DNA from: Actinomadura oligospora ATCC 43269
Lineage (GTDB): Bacteria; Actinomycetota; Actinomycetes; Streptosporangiales; Streptosporangiaceae
DNA length: 64,000 bases
Assembly (NCBI RefSeq): GCF_000518265.1
Contig: NZ_KI912412.1
Location: 62,001-126,000, forward strand
Direction of reading: 5' to 3'
The notes under the pieces were generated by a model. The model searched no databases, had not been told where the DNA came from, and worked only from the letters and a program-made list of their open reading frames with translations. The translations under genes were made by a program, and so were the position numbers. Shown piece by piece: positions 37,702 to 47,800 of the stretch. Each line of letters begins with the position of its first letter. Position 1 is the stretch's first letter.

Positions 37702-40560
37702 ATGCAGGAGCTGCGCCTCGTCGCGGTCAGCGAGGACGGTACGTACCTCGTCCTGGCCACCGCGGGCCGAGGCACCCGGTTCACCCTGCCCGTCGACGAC
37801 CGGCTGCGCGCAGCCGTGCGAGGGCACTTCTCCCGCCTCGGCCAGTTCGAGATCGAAGTGGAGAGTCCCTTGCGACCCAAGGAGATCCAGGCTCGCATCC
37901 GGTCCGGCGAGACCGCGGAGGAGATCGCCGAGTCGGCGGGCATCCCCGTCGAACGCGTCCGCTGGTTCGAGGGTCCGGTCCTGCAGGAACGCGAGTACAT
38001 GGCCCAGCAGGCGCAGCGGGTCGCGGTGCGCCGTCCGGGCGAGACCCAGCCCGGCCCGCCGCTCGGCGAGACCGTCGAGGAGCGGCTCGGCCGCGGCGGC
38101 GTCGACCTCGAGGAGGTCGAGTGGGACTCCTGGAAGTGCGAGGACGGCACCTGGCGGATCCGGCTGTCGTTCTTCGAGGGCGGACGTCCGCACGCCGCCG
38201 AGTGGTCCTTCGACCCGCGCCGCCGGTTCGCCACCCCGCTGGACGAGGTCGCCGCGCGGCTGACCTCCGTCGAGTGGGACGACGAAGCCCTGTCCGACAC
38301 CGTCACGCCGCTCGTCCCGCGCCGTCCCGCGATGAAGGTCGTCTCCGACTCCACCGCGTCCGCCCGCGCCCGCGGCCTGCCCGCCGACGACCACGGCGAC
38401 TCGCGCCGCGCCTTCGACCCGTTCTCCGACGACGCCCCGCGCACGCTGGACGGCGTCCCGCGCGAGTTCCCGGTCCGTCCCGACGCCCCCGCCGCGCTCC
38501 GCCGCGAGGACCTCCCCGCCGCCCGTCCCGACCTGGACTCCGCGTCCCGTGACATCGCCGCCCGCGAGGCCGTGGCCCGTGAGGCCGCCATCCTCCGCGA
38601 CACCGCCATCTCCCAGGACACCGACTCCCTCGCCCCGCGCCGCGCCGCGTCCACCCGCTCCTTCGCCGACGACCCGCGCGACACCGAGTCCCTCCGCACC
38701 GCCGAGGGCGCGTACGCGGACGACCCGCCGCGCCGGTCCCAGCCGATCCGTCCCGCCGACGGCCCCTACCGTTCCGAAGGCTCACGCACCACCCAGTCCC
38801 AGCGCGCCGCCGAGGACGACCACCCACGCACGTCCGCACGCGCCTACGAGGACGAGTACGGGCCCGAGGCTGCGCGTGGCTCCGAGAGCACGCGCACGAC
38901 CCGCGACTCGCGCACACACGAAGGCGAGTACGCGACCGAGGCGTCCCGCACGCCTCAGAACACGCGCAACTCGGACGACCCGCGCGCTACCGAGGGCGCA
39001 CGGACGACGCAGAACGCACGCACCACCGAAAGGTCCAGTGCAAGCGAAGCGTCCCGCGCGGCTGACGACGACTACGCAGAGCAGGGCGCACGCAGGGCCC
39101 GGACCGAGCGCGCTTCTGACGACGACTACGCAGACGAGGGCACGCGCAGAGCCCAGAACACGCGCACGTCCGGCACGGCCTCCGCGTCCGAGGACCCGCG
39201 CGCAGGCCGGAGGCTGGACGCGGTCGAAGACACCCGCGCCGTTGAGGACATGCTGACGGCTGAGGGCCCGCACGACGCCGGAGACACCCGCACGACCCAA
39301 CGCGCACGGACGACCGAAGACGCCCGCGACGCCGAGGACGCCCGCACGCCCGGAGACCCGCGCGACGCCGCAGACAACCGCTTCGCCCAGCGCACGCGGA
39401 CGACCGAAGACGCGCGCGACACCGAAGACGCCCACATGGCCGGGGACCGGCGCGACGCCGCAGGCACCCGTGCCGCCCAGGGCGCACGGACGTCCGAAGA
39501 CGCGCGCGACGCTGAAGACGCCCGCACGACCGGTGGCCCGCGCGACGCCGCAGACAACCGCTCCATCCAGCGCGCCCAGACGCCCGAAGACGCGCGCGAC
39601 GCCGAGGACGCCCGCACGGCCGGGGACCGGCGCGACACCGCAGGCACCCGCGCGTCCGACGGACGCGCCGTTGAGGGCTCGCGCGACGCTGACGACTTCT
39701 CCGACGCTCAGGACGCGCGTGCGGGTGAGCGTTCACGCGATGCGCAGGACGCGCGCGCAGGTGAGCGGTCGCGCAGTGCGCAGGACGCGCGCGACGCTGA
39801 AGACATTCGCGCGGGCGAAGGCTCGCGCAGCGCTCGGGACCTGCGGGCTGCCGAGGAATCGCGCGATGTGCAGGACGCGCGTGTGGGTGAGCGGTCACGT
39901 GGTGCGCAGGGCGTGCGGGACGCTGAGGACATTCGCGCGGGCGAAGGTTCGCGCACCGCTCGGGACATGCGGGACGCCGAGGATTCGCGCGACGCCGAGA
40001 GTGCGCGGGCGGACGAGAATCTGCGCGCGCGTGAGGGCTCGGACGCGCGGGCCGAGGACGAGCTGACCAGCGCGTCCGCATACGACGATGCAGAGGACGT
40101 GGCGGCCGAGGGCACGGGCCTTGGCGGGGAGGACGACGACGCGCCCGCGCGCGACGCTGAGAGGACGCGCGGTGGCAAGGTCGCGGCCTCCAGGCGGAAG
40201 GCCGCGGCGGACGACGACGTGCGCGACGCCGAGGAAGCGGCGGAGCGCGAGGCCGCGGCCAAGCTGCAGGACGAGGAGGCCACGCGCAAGGCGGCTGCTG
40301 CCGCGACGCGCAACGCGGCGTCCGCGAGCGGCCGGGACGACGTCGAGGACGACGCGGACGCCGAACGTCCGGTGCCGCGCTCGCACCGTCCGGCGGCGAA
40401 GAAGTCCACGCGTCCGTCGATGCCCGCCGCGGCGACCGAGAAGCCCGCCGACACTCCGGCCACGCAGCGCCCCGCGCGCGCCCGCCGCAAGGCGAAGGGC
40501 AAGCGCGCGTCCGTCCCGTCCTGGGACGAGATCATGTTCGGGGCCCGCCGCCCCGAATAA
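37702..40560 (+). CDS. sepH: SepH cell-division protein, greatly enlarged by repeats
   Basis: SepH binds FtsZ and promotes Z-ring assembly in actinobacteria. The conserved N-terminal DUF3071 domain spans about residues 1-215 (MQELRLVAVSEDGTYLVLAT; the helix-turn-helix AEEIAESAGIPVERVRWFEG; EVEWDSWKCEDGTWRIRLSF). The conserved C-terminal motif RASVPSWDEIMFGARRPE is at the very end. Characterised SepH proteins are about 330-350 residues; this one is 952. The extra length is a charged region (about residues 290-880) of degenerate RDAEDAR-type repeats, including four exact-length 30-residue units. The start at 37702 (AGGAAGG upstream) matches the family; the frame is open further upstream but is not protein-like. 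Confidence 0.9.
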   Translation: MQELRLVAVSEDGTYLVLATAGRGTRFTLPVDDRLRAAVRGHFSRLGQFEIEVESPLRPKEIQARIRSGETAEEIAESAGIPVERVRWFEGPVLQEREYMAQQAQRVAVRRPGETQPGPPLGETVEERLGRGGVDLEEVEWDSWKCEDGTWRIRLSFFEGGRPHAAEWSFDPRRRFATPLDEVAARLTSVEWDDEALSDTVTPLVPRRPAMKVVSDSTASARARGLPADDHGDSRRAFDPFSDDAPRTLDGVPREFPVRPDAPAALRREDLPAARPDLDSASRDIAAREAVAREAAILRDTAISQDTDSLAPRRAASTRSFADDPRDTESLRTAEGAYADDPPRRSQPIRPADGPYRSEGSRTTQSQRAAEDDHPRTSARAYEDEYGPEAARGSESTRTTRDSRTHEGEYATEASRTPQNTRNSDDPRATEGARTTQNARTTERSSASEASRAADDDYAEQGARRARTERASDDDYADEGTRRAQNTRTSGTASASEDPRAGRRLDAVEDTRAVEDMLTAEGPHDAGDTRTTQRARTTEDARDAEDARTPGDPRDAADNRFAQRTRTTEDARDTEDAHMAGDRRDAAGTRAAQGARTSEDARDAEDARTTGGPRDAADNRSIQRAQTPEDARDAEDARTAGDRRDTAGTRASDGRAVEGSRDADDFSDAQDARAGERSRDAQDARAGERSRSAQDARDAEDIRAGEGSRSARDLRAAEESRDVQDARVGERSRGAQGVRDAEDIRAGEGSRTARDMRDAEDSRDAESARADENLRAREGSDARAEDELTSASAYDDAEDVAAEGTGLGGEDDDAPARDAERTRGGKVAASRRKAAADDDVRDAEEAAEREAAAKLQDEEATRKAAAAATRNAASASGRDDVEDDADAERPVPRSHRPAAKKSTRPSMPAAATEKPADTPATQRPARARRKAKGKRASVPSWDEIMFGARRPE
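39301..39660 (+). repeat. Four 90-bp in-frame tandem repeats inside sepH
   Basis: Units start at 39301, 39391, 39481 and 39571 and encode 30 residues each, such as TTEDARDAEDARTPGDPRDA. Units 1 and 3 end DAADNR-like and units 2 and 4 DAAGTR-like, so a 180-bp pair was itself duplicated. A second array of 36-bp units (RAGERSRDAQDA) follows from about 39720. Confidence 0.88.
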
Positions 40561-40573
40561 GCCCGCCCGCCTC

Positions 40574-40604
40574 AGCGCCCGGCTCCCCGAGGGGGCCGGG
40601 CGCT
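40574..40604. terminator. Hairpin terminator after sepH
   Basis: AGCGCCCGGC pairs perfectly with GCCGGGCGCT; the inner TCCCC/GGGG extends the stem with one bulge. It lies between sepH and the convergent PH-domain gene. Confidence 0.72.
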
Positions 40605-40657
40605 CGCGTTTCCGGCCCCGCGCGAACACCGTTTCGCGTGGGGTCGTTCTGTGCGTG

Positions 40658-42190
40658 TCAGGTGCGCTTCGGTCGACGACCGCGCGAGGGCTTCGGGGCG
40701 CGGGGCGGGGCCAGGAAGGGGGTGATCCAGTCGGGGGTGATCGTCCAGGCCATGGCCAGGGCGTCGGATTCGGACATGTCCACGGCGGCGCAGCCGCCTT
40801 CACCGGCGCCGACGGCGGCGTGGAGGGTGGCCAGGCCCGCGCGGCGCTGGAAGAGCGTGCGGCGGACGCGCCAGCCGACGATCGCGTCGTGTTCCACGAT
40901 GTACTGGCGGCGGCGCAGGGAACCGGACCGGACGGTCAGGCGGACGCCGTCGTCGGCGTGGCCGAGCTGGCGGTAGCGGTCCAGGCCCAGCGGGACGGCC
41001 ATGAGGGCGGCGACCAGGCAGACGACGGCGAGCCACAGGTTCCCGGCGAGGGCGCACAGCGCCGCAGCCCCCAGGGCCGGGAACGTGGCGCGCACGAGGC
41101 GGCGGCCTCGGGCCGCGTGCGGATGCGGGATCAGGGGCGCCGGAACGGGTCCGAGGACGCGGGAGGCGAGCGTGACCGCGACGGAGCGGGGGGCCGCGGG
41201 CAGGAGGCGGCCCCGGTGGGCGGCGTCCCCCAGGCCCGTGACCAGGGCGCCGAGCCGGACGACGCCCGCGAGGCGTTCGAAGGGGTTGTCGGACAGTTCG
41301 ACGCCGCGCACCCGGCGGCGTTCCAGCGCGACGCTGCGGCGGGTGACCAGGCCGCGTTCGGCGACGATCGAGCCGTCCCGCTCGTAGACGGTGAAGTCCC
41401 AGTTGAACAGGGTGAACGCGATGACCGAGGCGACCGGCATCGCGACCAGGAACAGCATGATGACCAGGACGACGACGCCGGTGGGCAGGCCCGCCGCGTC
41501 CCGGCCGAGGCGCTCGACGCGGTCGCGGGTGATCAGTCCGAGGTCGTCGCCGAGGTTGTAGAGCGTGCCGAGGAGGCTTCCCGCCACCGCGAACGGGGTC
41601 AGCAGGTACGCACCGCTCAGCGGCGCGTAAAGGAACCAGCGCGGACGGATGTGCGCGAGTTCACGACGCCGTTTCACCGGCTGCGGGGCCTCGGCTCCGC
41701 GGGCGCGCGCGAGGAGGACCCGCCGGAGCCGTTCGGCCTCGCGCTGCGCCACCGCGTTGAGCACGATCTCGCCGCCGTCCGCGCCCGCGTCCACGTGGAC
41801 GATCGCGAGGCCCAGGAGCCGGTGGCCGAGGGTGGAGGAGATGTCCACACCCCGGATCCGCTCGCGGGGGACGCTTTTGACCGTCCGTCCCACCAGGGCC
41901 CTGCGCGTCTGGAAGCGGTCCTCGTGAACGTGGTAGGTGAACGTGGCCCACGTGCCCACGTGCCACGCCAGCCCGAAGGCGAGCCCTATGAGCGCGAAAT
42001 AGAACGCCGTGGACATGCCGCCGACGAGGAGTCCCGTAGCGCCCGCGCCCACGAGCGCGGCCATCTCGCGGGCGGCGCCGACTACGAACGTCAAAGGGTG
42101 CAGACGCCGGATGGGCGCGTCCAGGGGGGACCGTGCCCGCGGGGTTTCGGCGGGCGGGACGGGAGCCGAAGCGTCCTGCGGCGTGGTCAC
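40658..42190 (-). CDS. YdbT-like membrane protein with bacterial PH (DUF304) domains
   Basis: A 510-residue membrane protein with three cytoplasmic bacterial PH-like domains set between membrane-helix pairs. Diagnostic pieces: FTYHVHEDRFQTRRALVGRT then SVPRERIRGVDISSTLGHRL; NWDFTVYERDGSIVAERGLV; and RLTVRSGSLRRRQYIVEHDA. The GTG start overlaps the stop of the upstream smaller PH-domain gene (GTGA). YdbS/YdbT pairs are common in Firmicutes and actinobacteria and have been linked to resistance to membrane-acting compounds in Bacillus; the role here is unknown. Confidence 0.86.
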   Translation of the reverse strand: MTTPQDASAPVPPAETPRARSPLDAPIRRLHPLTFVVGAAREMAALVGAGATGLLVGGMSTAFYFALIGLAFGLAWHVGTWATFTYHVHEDRFQTRRALVGRTVKSVPRERIRGVDISSTLGHRLLGLAIVHVDAGADGGEIVLNAVAQREAERLRRVLLARARGAEAPQPVKRRRELAHIRPRWFLYAPLSGAYLLTPFAVAGSLLGTLYNLGDDLGLITRDRVERLGRDAAGLPTGVVVLVIMLFLVAMPVASVIAFTLFNWDFTVYERDGSIVAERGLVTRRSVALERRRVRGVELSDNPFERLAGVVRLGALVTGLGDAAHRGRLLPAAPRSVAVTLASRVLGPVPAPLIPHPHAARGRRLVRATFPALGAAALCALAGNLWLAVVCLVAALMAVPLGLDRYRQLGHADDGVRLTVRSGSLRRRQYIVEHDAIVGWRVRRTLFQRRAGLATLHAAVGAGEGGCAAVDMSESDALAMAWTITPDWITPFLAPPRAPKPSRGRRPKRT

Positions 42191-42720
42191 GTGGCGTCGT
42201 CGCTCAGGTCGTGTGCGCGGTGCGCGAGGTCTTCGGCGAGGCGGGTGGCGACCGCCACGGGAAGGCCGGACACCTCGGACGAGCCCGTGTGCGACGCCGT
42301 GTGGACGCGCAGGCGCGCGAGGCCGAGCAGCCGTTCGAGCCATCCCTGCTCGGTGTGGACGTTCTGGATGCGGCTCACGGGGACGAGGAGCCAGTCGCGG
42401 GTGAACCAGCCCGTCCGGGTGTAGACGACGTCCGCGCTGACCTCCCAGCGGTGCACGCGGTAGCGCCAGACGGGCGCGACGGTGACCGACAGGACGCCGA
42501 TGACCCCGACCACGACGGGCAGCCAGCCGACGTGCGCGGTCACCCAGCGTGGCACGCCGTCGCGGGGCCGGCTCCCGAGCCAGGCGGCGACGCCCCAGGA
42601 CAGGCCGAAGCCGAGGCCCCAGAACAGCAGGTACTCGATGGCCCAGTGCGCGATGGCGCGTGGCGAGACCCTGTTCGCGGGCTCCCTCAGCCTCACCGCG
42701 TGGGTGCTCCGCGCCGTCAC
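42187..42720 (-). CDS. YdbS-like membrane protein with one bacterial PH (DUF304) domain
   Basis: A 177-residue protein with two membrane helices (about residues 30-48 and 63-82) followed by one bacterial PH domain (YRVHRWEVSADVVYTRTGWF, RDWLLVPVSRIQNVHTEQGW, then LLGLARLRVHTASHT). It begins with GTG at 42720 and is translationally coupled to the larger YdbT-like gene, with which it probably forms one complex. Confidence 0.87.
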   Translation of the reverse strand: MTARSTHAVRLREPANRVSPRAIAHWAIEYLLFWGLGFGLSWGVAAWLGSRPRDGVPRWVTAHVGWLPVVVGVIGVLSVTVAPVWRYRVHRWEVSADVVYTRTGWFTRDWLLVPVSRIQNVHTEQGWLERLLGLARLRVHTASHTGSSEVSGLPVAVATRLAEDLAHRAHDLSDDAT

Positions 42721-43029
42721 GTCTCGCAGTCTATTGCCCGGACGGCGCCCGTCCCCGGACCGGTCCGCCGGATCGGCGGTCCGCCAGGCCAGAGTCGGCG
42801 GCCGATTTTGTCAGACCCGGGTGCGACGGTGACACTGGTCGATTCGGTGAGGACCCGGGCGTACACCCGGTGGCCCGGCGAAGGCCCGCACCGCTGTCAG
42901 CGGGAGATCAGCGTCCTGACAGCGGGCGCGGGAAAACTGGATGCGCATCGACCCGGACATTGCCTAGGTTTGTCCGCCGCTCCTCCTGTGAGCCCGGCGG
43001 GTCCGGAATGCGACGACGAAGGAGGCCCC
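42721..43029. other. Divergent promoter region of the PH-domain and ABC-exporter genes
   Basis: No gene is visible. Besides the inverted repeat at 42891-42925, it contains GACCCGGG-type direct repeats (near 42814 and 42852) of the kind SARP regulators often bind. Whether the SARP-like regulator encoded at 44860-48345 acts here is a guess. Confidence 0.4.
42891..42925. promoter_or_regulatory. Inverted repeat upstream of the ABC exporter
   Basis: CCGCTGTCAG (42891-42900) and CTGACAGCGG (42916-42925) are exact complements separated by 15 bp, 105 bp before the ABC ATPase start. It is a candidate operator or a leader hairpin. Confidence 0.45.
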
Positions 43030-44019
43030 ATGTCCTACGCGATCCAGGCCGAAGGTCTGGAGAAACGGTTCGGTGAGACGCGCGCCCTGTCCGGGGTGTC
43101 GCTGACCGCCGAACCCGGCACCGTGCTCGGCGTCCTCGGCCCGAACGGAGCCGGGAAGACCACCACGACCCGCATCCTCGCGACCCTGATCGAGCCGACG
43201 TCCGGGCACGCCACGGTCGGCGGCTACGACGTCGTGAAGCAGGCGCACCAGGTGCGCCAGCTCGTCGGGCTGACCGGCCAGTACGCCGGGGTGGACGAGA
43301 TGCTCACCGGCACCGAGAACCTGGTCATGATCGGCCGGCTGCTCGGCCAGTCCCGGCGCGCGTCCAAGGCGCGGGCGGCCGAACTGCTCGAGCGGTTCGA
43401 CCTCGTCGAGGCCGCCGGGCGCCCGGCCAAGACCTACTCGGGCGGCATGCGACGCCGTCTCGACCTGGCCGCCAGCCTGGTCGGCCGCCCGCAGATCCTG
43501 TTCCTGGACGAGCCGACCACCGGCCTCGACCCGCGCTCCCGCGGCGGCCTGTGGAACATCGTCCGCGGTCTCACCGCCGACGGCGTGACCGTCCTGCTGA
43601 CCACGCAGTACCTGGAGGAGGCCGACCAGCTCGCCGACGACATCGTCGTCATCGACCGCGGCCAGGTCATCGCGCACGGCACCTCCGACGCGCTGAAGGC
43701 GCAGGTCGGTGGGCAGGTGCTCGAGGTCCGTCCGGTCCAGGCGTCCGACGCCGAGACCGTCACGGCCATCGTCGCCGACCTCTCCGGCGCCACCCCCGAG
43801 ACGGTGGACGGCCTGGTCAGCGTCCCGATCACCGATCCCGCGCTGATGCCCGCCGTGGTCCGCCGCCTGGACGACGCGAACGTGCCGGTCGGCGAGCTGT
43901 CGCTGCGCAAGTCCAGCCTGGACGAGGTCTTCTTCGCCCTCACCGGCCACCACACCGACGACGTCGACGCCGAGGCGGACGAGCTCGTCCGCGCCGAGAC
44001 GGAAGGAGCCCGCGCGTGA
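43030..44019 (+). CDS. DrrA-like ABC transporter ATPase
   Basis: A 329-residue ATPase of the daunorubicin-resistance (DrrA) family. Walker A GPNGAGKTTTTR, Q-loop VGLTGQYAGVDE, signature YSGGMRRRLDLAASL, Walker B ILFLDEPTTGLDPRSR and the H-loop area (LLTTQYLEEADQLADD) are all intact. The C-terminal extension (KSSLDEVFFALTGHHTDD) is the DrrA-type tail. GGAGG lies just before the ATG. It forms an operon with the permease and probably exports a hydrophobic antibiotic or lipid. Confidence 0.95.
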   Translation: MSYAIQAEGLEKRFGETRALSGVSLTAEPGTVLGVLGPNGAGKTTTTRILATLIEPTSGHATVGGYDVVKQAHQVRQLVGLTGQYAGVDEMLTGTENLVMIGRLLGQSRRASKARAAELLERFDLVEAAGRPAKTYSGGMRRRLDLAASLVGRPQILFLDEPTTGLDPRSRGGLWNIVRGLTADGVTVLLTTQYLEEADQLADDIVVIDRGQVIAHGTSDALKAQVGGQVLEVRPVQASDAETVTAIVADLSGATPETVDGLVSVPITDPALMPAVVRRLDDANVPVGELSLRKSSLDEVFFALTGHHTDDVDAEADELVRAETEGARA

Positions 44020-44828
44020 CCACCGCCGCGCTCGCCCCCGAGCATCCCCTCACCCGGCGGGTCTCCCCCGCCGCCGCCGTGCGCCACACCGCCACCCTGG
44101 CCTGGCGCAACCTGGTGCAGATCAAGCACAACCCGATGGAACTGGTCGACCTGTCCATCCAGCCGATCATGTTCGTGCTGCTGTTCGCGTACGTGTTCGG
44201 CCCGTCCATGACCGGGAGCGTCCAGGCGTACCTGCCGGTCGTGATCCCCGGCATCATCGCCCAGAACGCCCTGTTCGCCGGGATGAGCACGGGGTTCGGC
44301 CTGAACAGCGACCTCACCAAGGGCGTCTACGACCGGTTCCGCAGCCTGCCGATCGCCCGCTCCGCCCCGCTCGCCGGACGGATCATCGCCGACACCGTCA
44401 AGCAGGCGTGGTCGATGTTCATCCTGCTCACGGTCGGGTTCATCATCGGCTTCCGGATCCACACCAACCCCCTCGCCGTGGTCGGCGCGTTCCTGCTGCT
44501 GCTCGCCTTCGCGATCCTGTTCTCCTGGACGTCGGTGTTCATCGCGATGAAGGTGAACGAGCCCGAGAAGGTGCAGATCTTCGGGTTCGTGGTGATCTTT
44601 CCGCTGAGCTTCCTCAGCACCGCCTTCATCAAGTCGACCCACGGCATCCCGGACTGGCTCGCCTGGGTGATCCGCAACAACCCGGTCACCCAGCTGGTCG
44701 AGGCGATGCGCGGCCTGCTCCTCGGCGGCCCCGTCCTGGACCACGCCGTGGTGGCGCTGGCCTGGGGCCTCGGCATCACGCTGATCTTCGCCCCGCTGTC
44801 GCTCCGCGCCTTCAAACAGCGCGCCTGA
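44016..44828 (+). CDS. DrrB-like ABC-2 type permease
   Basis: A 270-residue six-helix ABC-2 permease: NLVQIKHNPMELVDLSIQPI, MFVLLFAYVFG, YLPVVIPGIIAQNALFAGMS, DRFRSLPIARSAPLAGRIIA and a typical C-terminus ending APLSLRAFKQRA. The GTG start overlaps the ATPase stop (GTGA). It forms the membrane channel of the exporter. Confidence 0.94.
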   Translation: MTTAALAPEHPLTRRVSPAAAVRHTATLAWRNLVQIKHNPMELVDLSIQPIMFVLLFAYVFGPSMTGSVQAYLPVVIPGIIAQNALFAGMSTGFGLNSDLTKGVYDRFRSLPIARSAPLAGRIIADTVKQAWSMFILLTVGFIIGFRIHTNPLAVVGAFLLLLAFAILFSWTSVFIAMKVNEPEKVQIFGFVVIFPLSFLSTAFIKSTHGIPDWLAWVIRNNPVTQLVEAMRGLLLGGPVLDHAVVALAWGLGITLIFAPLSLRAFKQRA

Positions 44829-44859
44829 CCCTCCGCGGCTGATTCTCGCGCCGCACCGG

Positions 44860-47800
44860 CTAGCCGGACGCCGGTCGTGAGCCGCCTCCGGACGCCGGTT
44901 GTGGGCCGCTCGAAACCAGTGGGCCGTACGGCTTGGGCCCGGGTAGGTCGTAGGTTTCGAGGAGGTCGTCGAAGGTGCGGGCGCGGCCACGGGCGAAGGA
45001 CGTCTCGAAGGACGCGTCGCCCAGTTCGGCGCGCAGCGTCCCGGCGAGGGCGACCGCGTCGGGCTGGGAGAGGTCGGGCCCGCCGCGCAGCGCCTCCGCG
45101 TGGCCGAGGAGCTCGGCGGCGCGGGCCGGGTCGCCGTCGTGGTGGGCCATGGCGGCCAGCCCGCACAGGACGGTCGCGACGATCGGGAAGTCGGGGGCCG
45201 AGGACGCCCGCCTCAGGGCGTCGTCCAGACGAGGGCGGGCGGCGTCCGGGTCGTCCACCTCCAGGTCGCAGAAGGCCCGGGCCACCAGCACCATCGCCTG
45301 GAACTGCGGCGACCCGGCGAAGCCCCCGGTCGTCTCGATCGCGTGGTCCAGCAGGCGGGCGGCCCCGGCGAGGTCGCCGCGCCGACGGGCTATCAGCGCG
45401 GACGCGTGGTATATCGCGGCCGTCCCCTCGATCGACCCGGTCCGCTCGACCTCCCGCAGCGCCGCCGCCAGGATGCGCTCCGCCCGGTCCAGCTCTCCGA
45501 GCAGCGTGTGCTGGACGGCCAGCTGCATCTCGGTCTGCAACATGATCATCGGGCCGCCGCCGAGGCGCCCGTTCAGCCGGACGGCCTCCTCGTACAGCCG
45601 GACCGCCTCGCGGTGCTCGCCGCGCCGTCCGAGCAGCTCGGCCTGCCCGGTGAGGGTGAACGACAGGCCCCACCGGTCGCCCGCCTCCCGGAAGGCCTCC
45701 TGCGCCGCGGCGAAGTACCGCTCCCCGGAGTCGGTCCGGCCGAAGTTCAGCTCGACGTGACCGGCGATGAACCGGCCGAGGCCGCGGACCCACGGGTCGG
45801 GGTCGTCCACGAGCGGGGTGAGCCCGTCGAGCACGCGCGTGCTGAGGCCCTCCGCGTACATCCCCATCGTGACGGTCATGATCCGCAGCACCGGGTGCAC
45901 CGCCTCGCCGTCGGGGATCTGCTCCGCGAGCTCCTTGGCGCGCAGCAGCCACCCGTTCGCGTCGGCTTCCTCGCGGGCCGAGCCGTCGAACACGACCATC
46001 GCGCCGAGCGCGAACGTGCGCGCCGTCGCCTCCCCGGACGGCAGGCCCGGCATGGCGGCGAGCGCGGCCACGCTGTCGATCGCCTCGTTGACCCGTCCGC
46101 CCAGGAACCAGTACCAGCCGAGCGCGGCGGTGAACCGGATCGCGAGCGGCGCGTCCCCGCGGTCGAGCGCCCAGCGCAGCGCGGCGTGCAGGTTGTCCTG
46201 CTCGGCGTTGAGCCGGGCGATCCAGACGACCTGCTCGTCCCGGGTGAGGTGCGGCTCGGCGGTCTCGGCGAGTCCCGCGAAGTACTCGGCGTGCGCGCGC
46301 CGGACCCGCTCCTCCTCGCCCGCCTCGGCCAGCCGCTCCAGCCCGTACGCGCGGATCGTCTCCAGCATCCGGTACCTCGGCACGCCGTCCGCCCCGCCGG
46401 TGACGACCGTGACCAGCGACTTGTCCACGAGCGCGGCCAACACGTCCAGGACGTCCCCCACGAGCACTTCCCCGGCGAGCACGTCCCCGCCGGACGCCGC
46501 AGACCCGCCGGACGCGGCAGACCCGCCGGACGCGGCTGACGCAGCGGACGCGTTGGACCCGCCGGACGCGGCAGACCCGCCGGGCGTGGCGAACGTATCG
46601 GGCGTGGCGGCGCAGACGGCCTCGGCGGCGTCCAGGTCCGCGCCGCCGGGGAAGGCGGCGAGGCGGCGCCAGATCACGCGTTCGCGGGTGTCCAGGAGGT
46701 CCCAGCTCCACTCGACGACGGCGCGGAGCGTCCGGTGCCGGGGCAGGGCGGTGCGGCTACCCTCGCGCAGCAGCCGGAAACGGTCGTCCAGGCGGTCGGC
46801 GACCTGCGCGAGGGTGAGCGCGCGGAGCCGCGCCGCGGCGAGTTCGATCGCGAGCGGCATGCCGTCCAGGGCACGGCAGATCCGGACGGCGTCGGCGACG
46901 TTCTCCCCGGTCACCGCGAAGCCCGGGGAGACGGCCGCGGCGCGGTCGGTGAGCAGCCGGACGGCGGGGTACCCGGCCGCGCGGTCGGCGTCCGCGTTCA
47001 CCGGCGGCCGTTCGAGCGGCTCGACCGGCCAGAGGGCCTCGCCGGTGACGCCGAGCGGCTCGCGGCTGGTCGCGAGGATCCGCGCGCCGGGACAGTCGGC
47101 CAGCACCCGGTCGGCGAGCCGCGCCGCCGCGTCGAGCAGGTGCTCGCAGTTGTCCAGGATGATCAGCGGGCGCCGTCCCGCGAGCGCCCCGGCCAGCCGG
47201 TCCAGGGGGTCGGTGCCCTCAGGCGCGGTCAGCCAGCCGGACTTGGTCGACAGCAGCGCCACCTCGCGCAGCCCCATCGCCGTGAGCACGGCGGACGGCA
47301 CCTCGCCCGGATCGGTGACGGACGCGAGCGGCACGAACCACACCCCGTCCGGCGCGAGGCGCGCCGCGTGCCGTCCCGCCTCCAGCGACAGCCGCGTCTT
47401 GCCCGCGCCGCCGGGACCGGTCAGCGTGACGAACCGTCCTCCGGAGAGCATCGCGCCGACGTGCCGCAGGTCCTCGTCGCGTCCGATGAAGCTGGTCAGC
47501 TGCGCAGGCAGGTTCCCCGGAGGCGTCTCGGACCTCGCGCTCCCCTCCTCGGGGGACGCGGCGACCGCGCGCTCGGGGGACGCCGCGGCGGCGCGGGCGG
47601 CGAGGAGGGACGGATCCTGCCGCAGGACGGCCACGTGGAGATCTTCCAGGGACGGCGACGGATCCACGCCCAGTCCGTCCGCCAGGGCCGTCCGCAGCGA
47701 CTCGTACTCGGCGAGCGCGTCCGCCTGCCGCCCGGACGCGTAGAGCACGCGGATCAGCAGCGCCCGCAGCGGCTCGCGAAGCGGATCGGCGGAGGCGAGC

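Noticed and set aside
38303..40803. Several long minus-strand frames opposite sepH
   Set aside because: They mirror the codon bias of the sepH repeats. The plus frame carries both conserved SepH ends, and the minus frames are Arg/Ala/Ser-rich without motifs or start signals.
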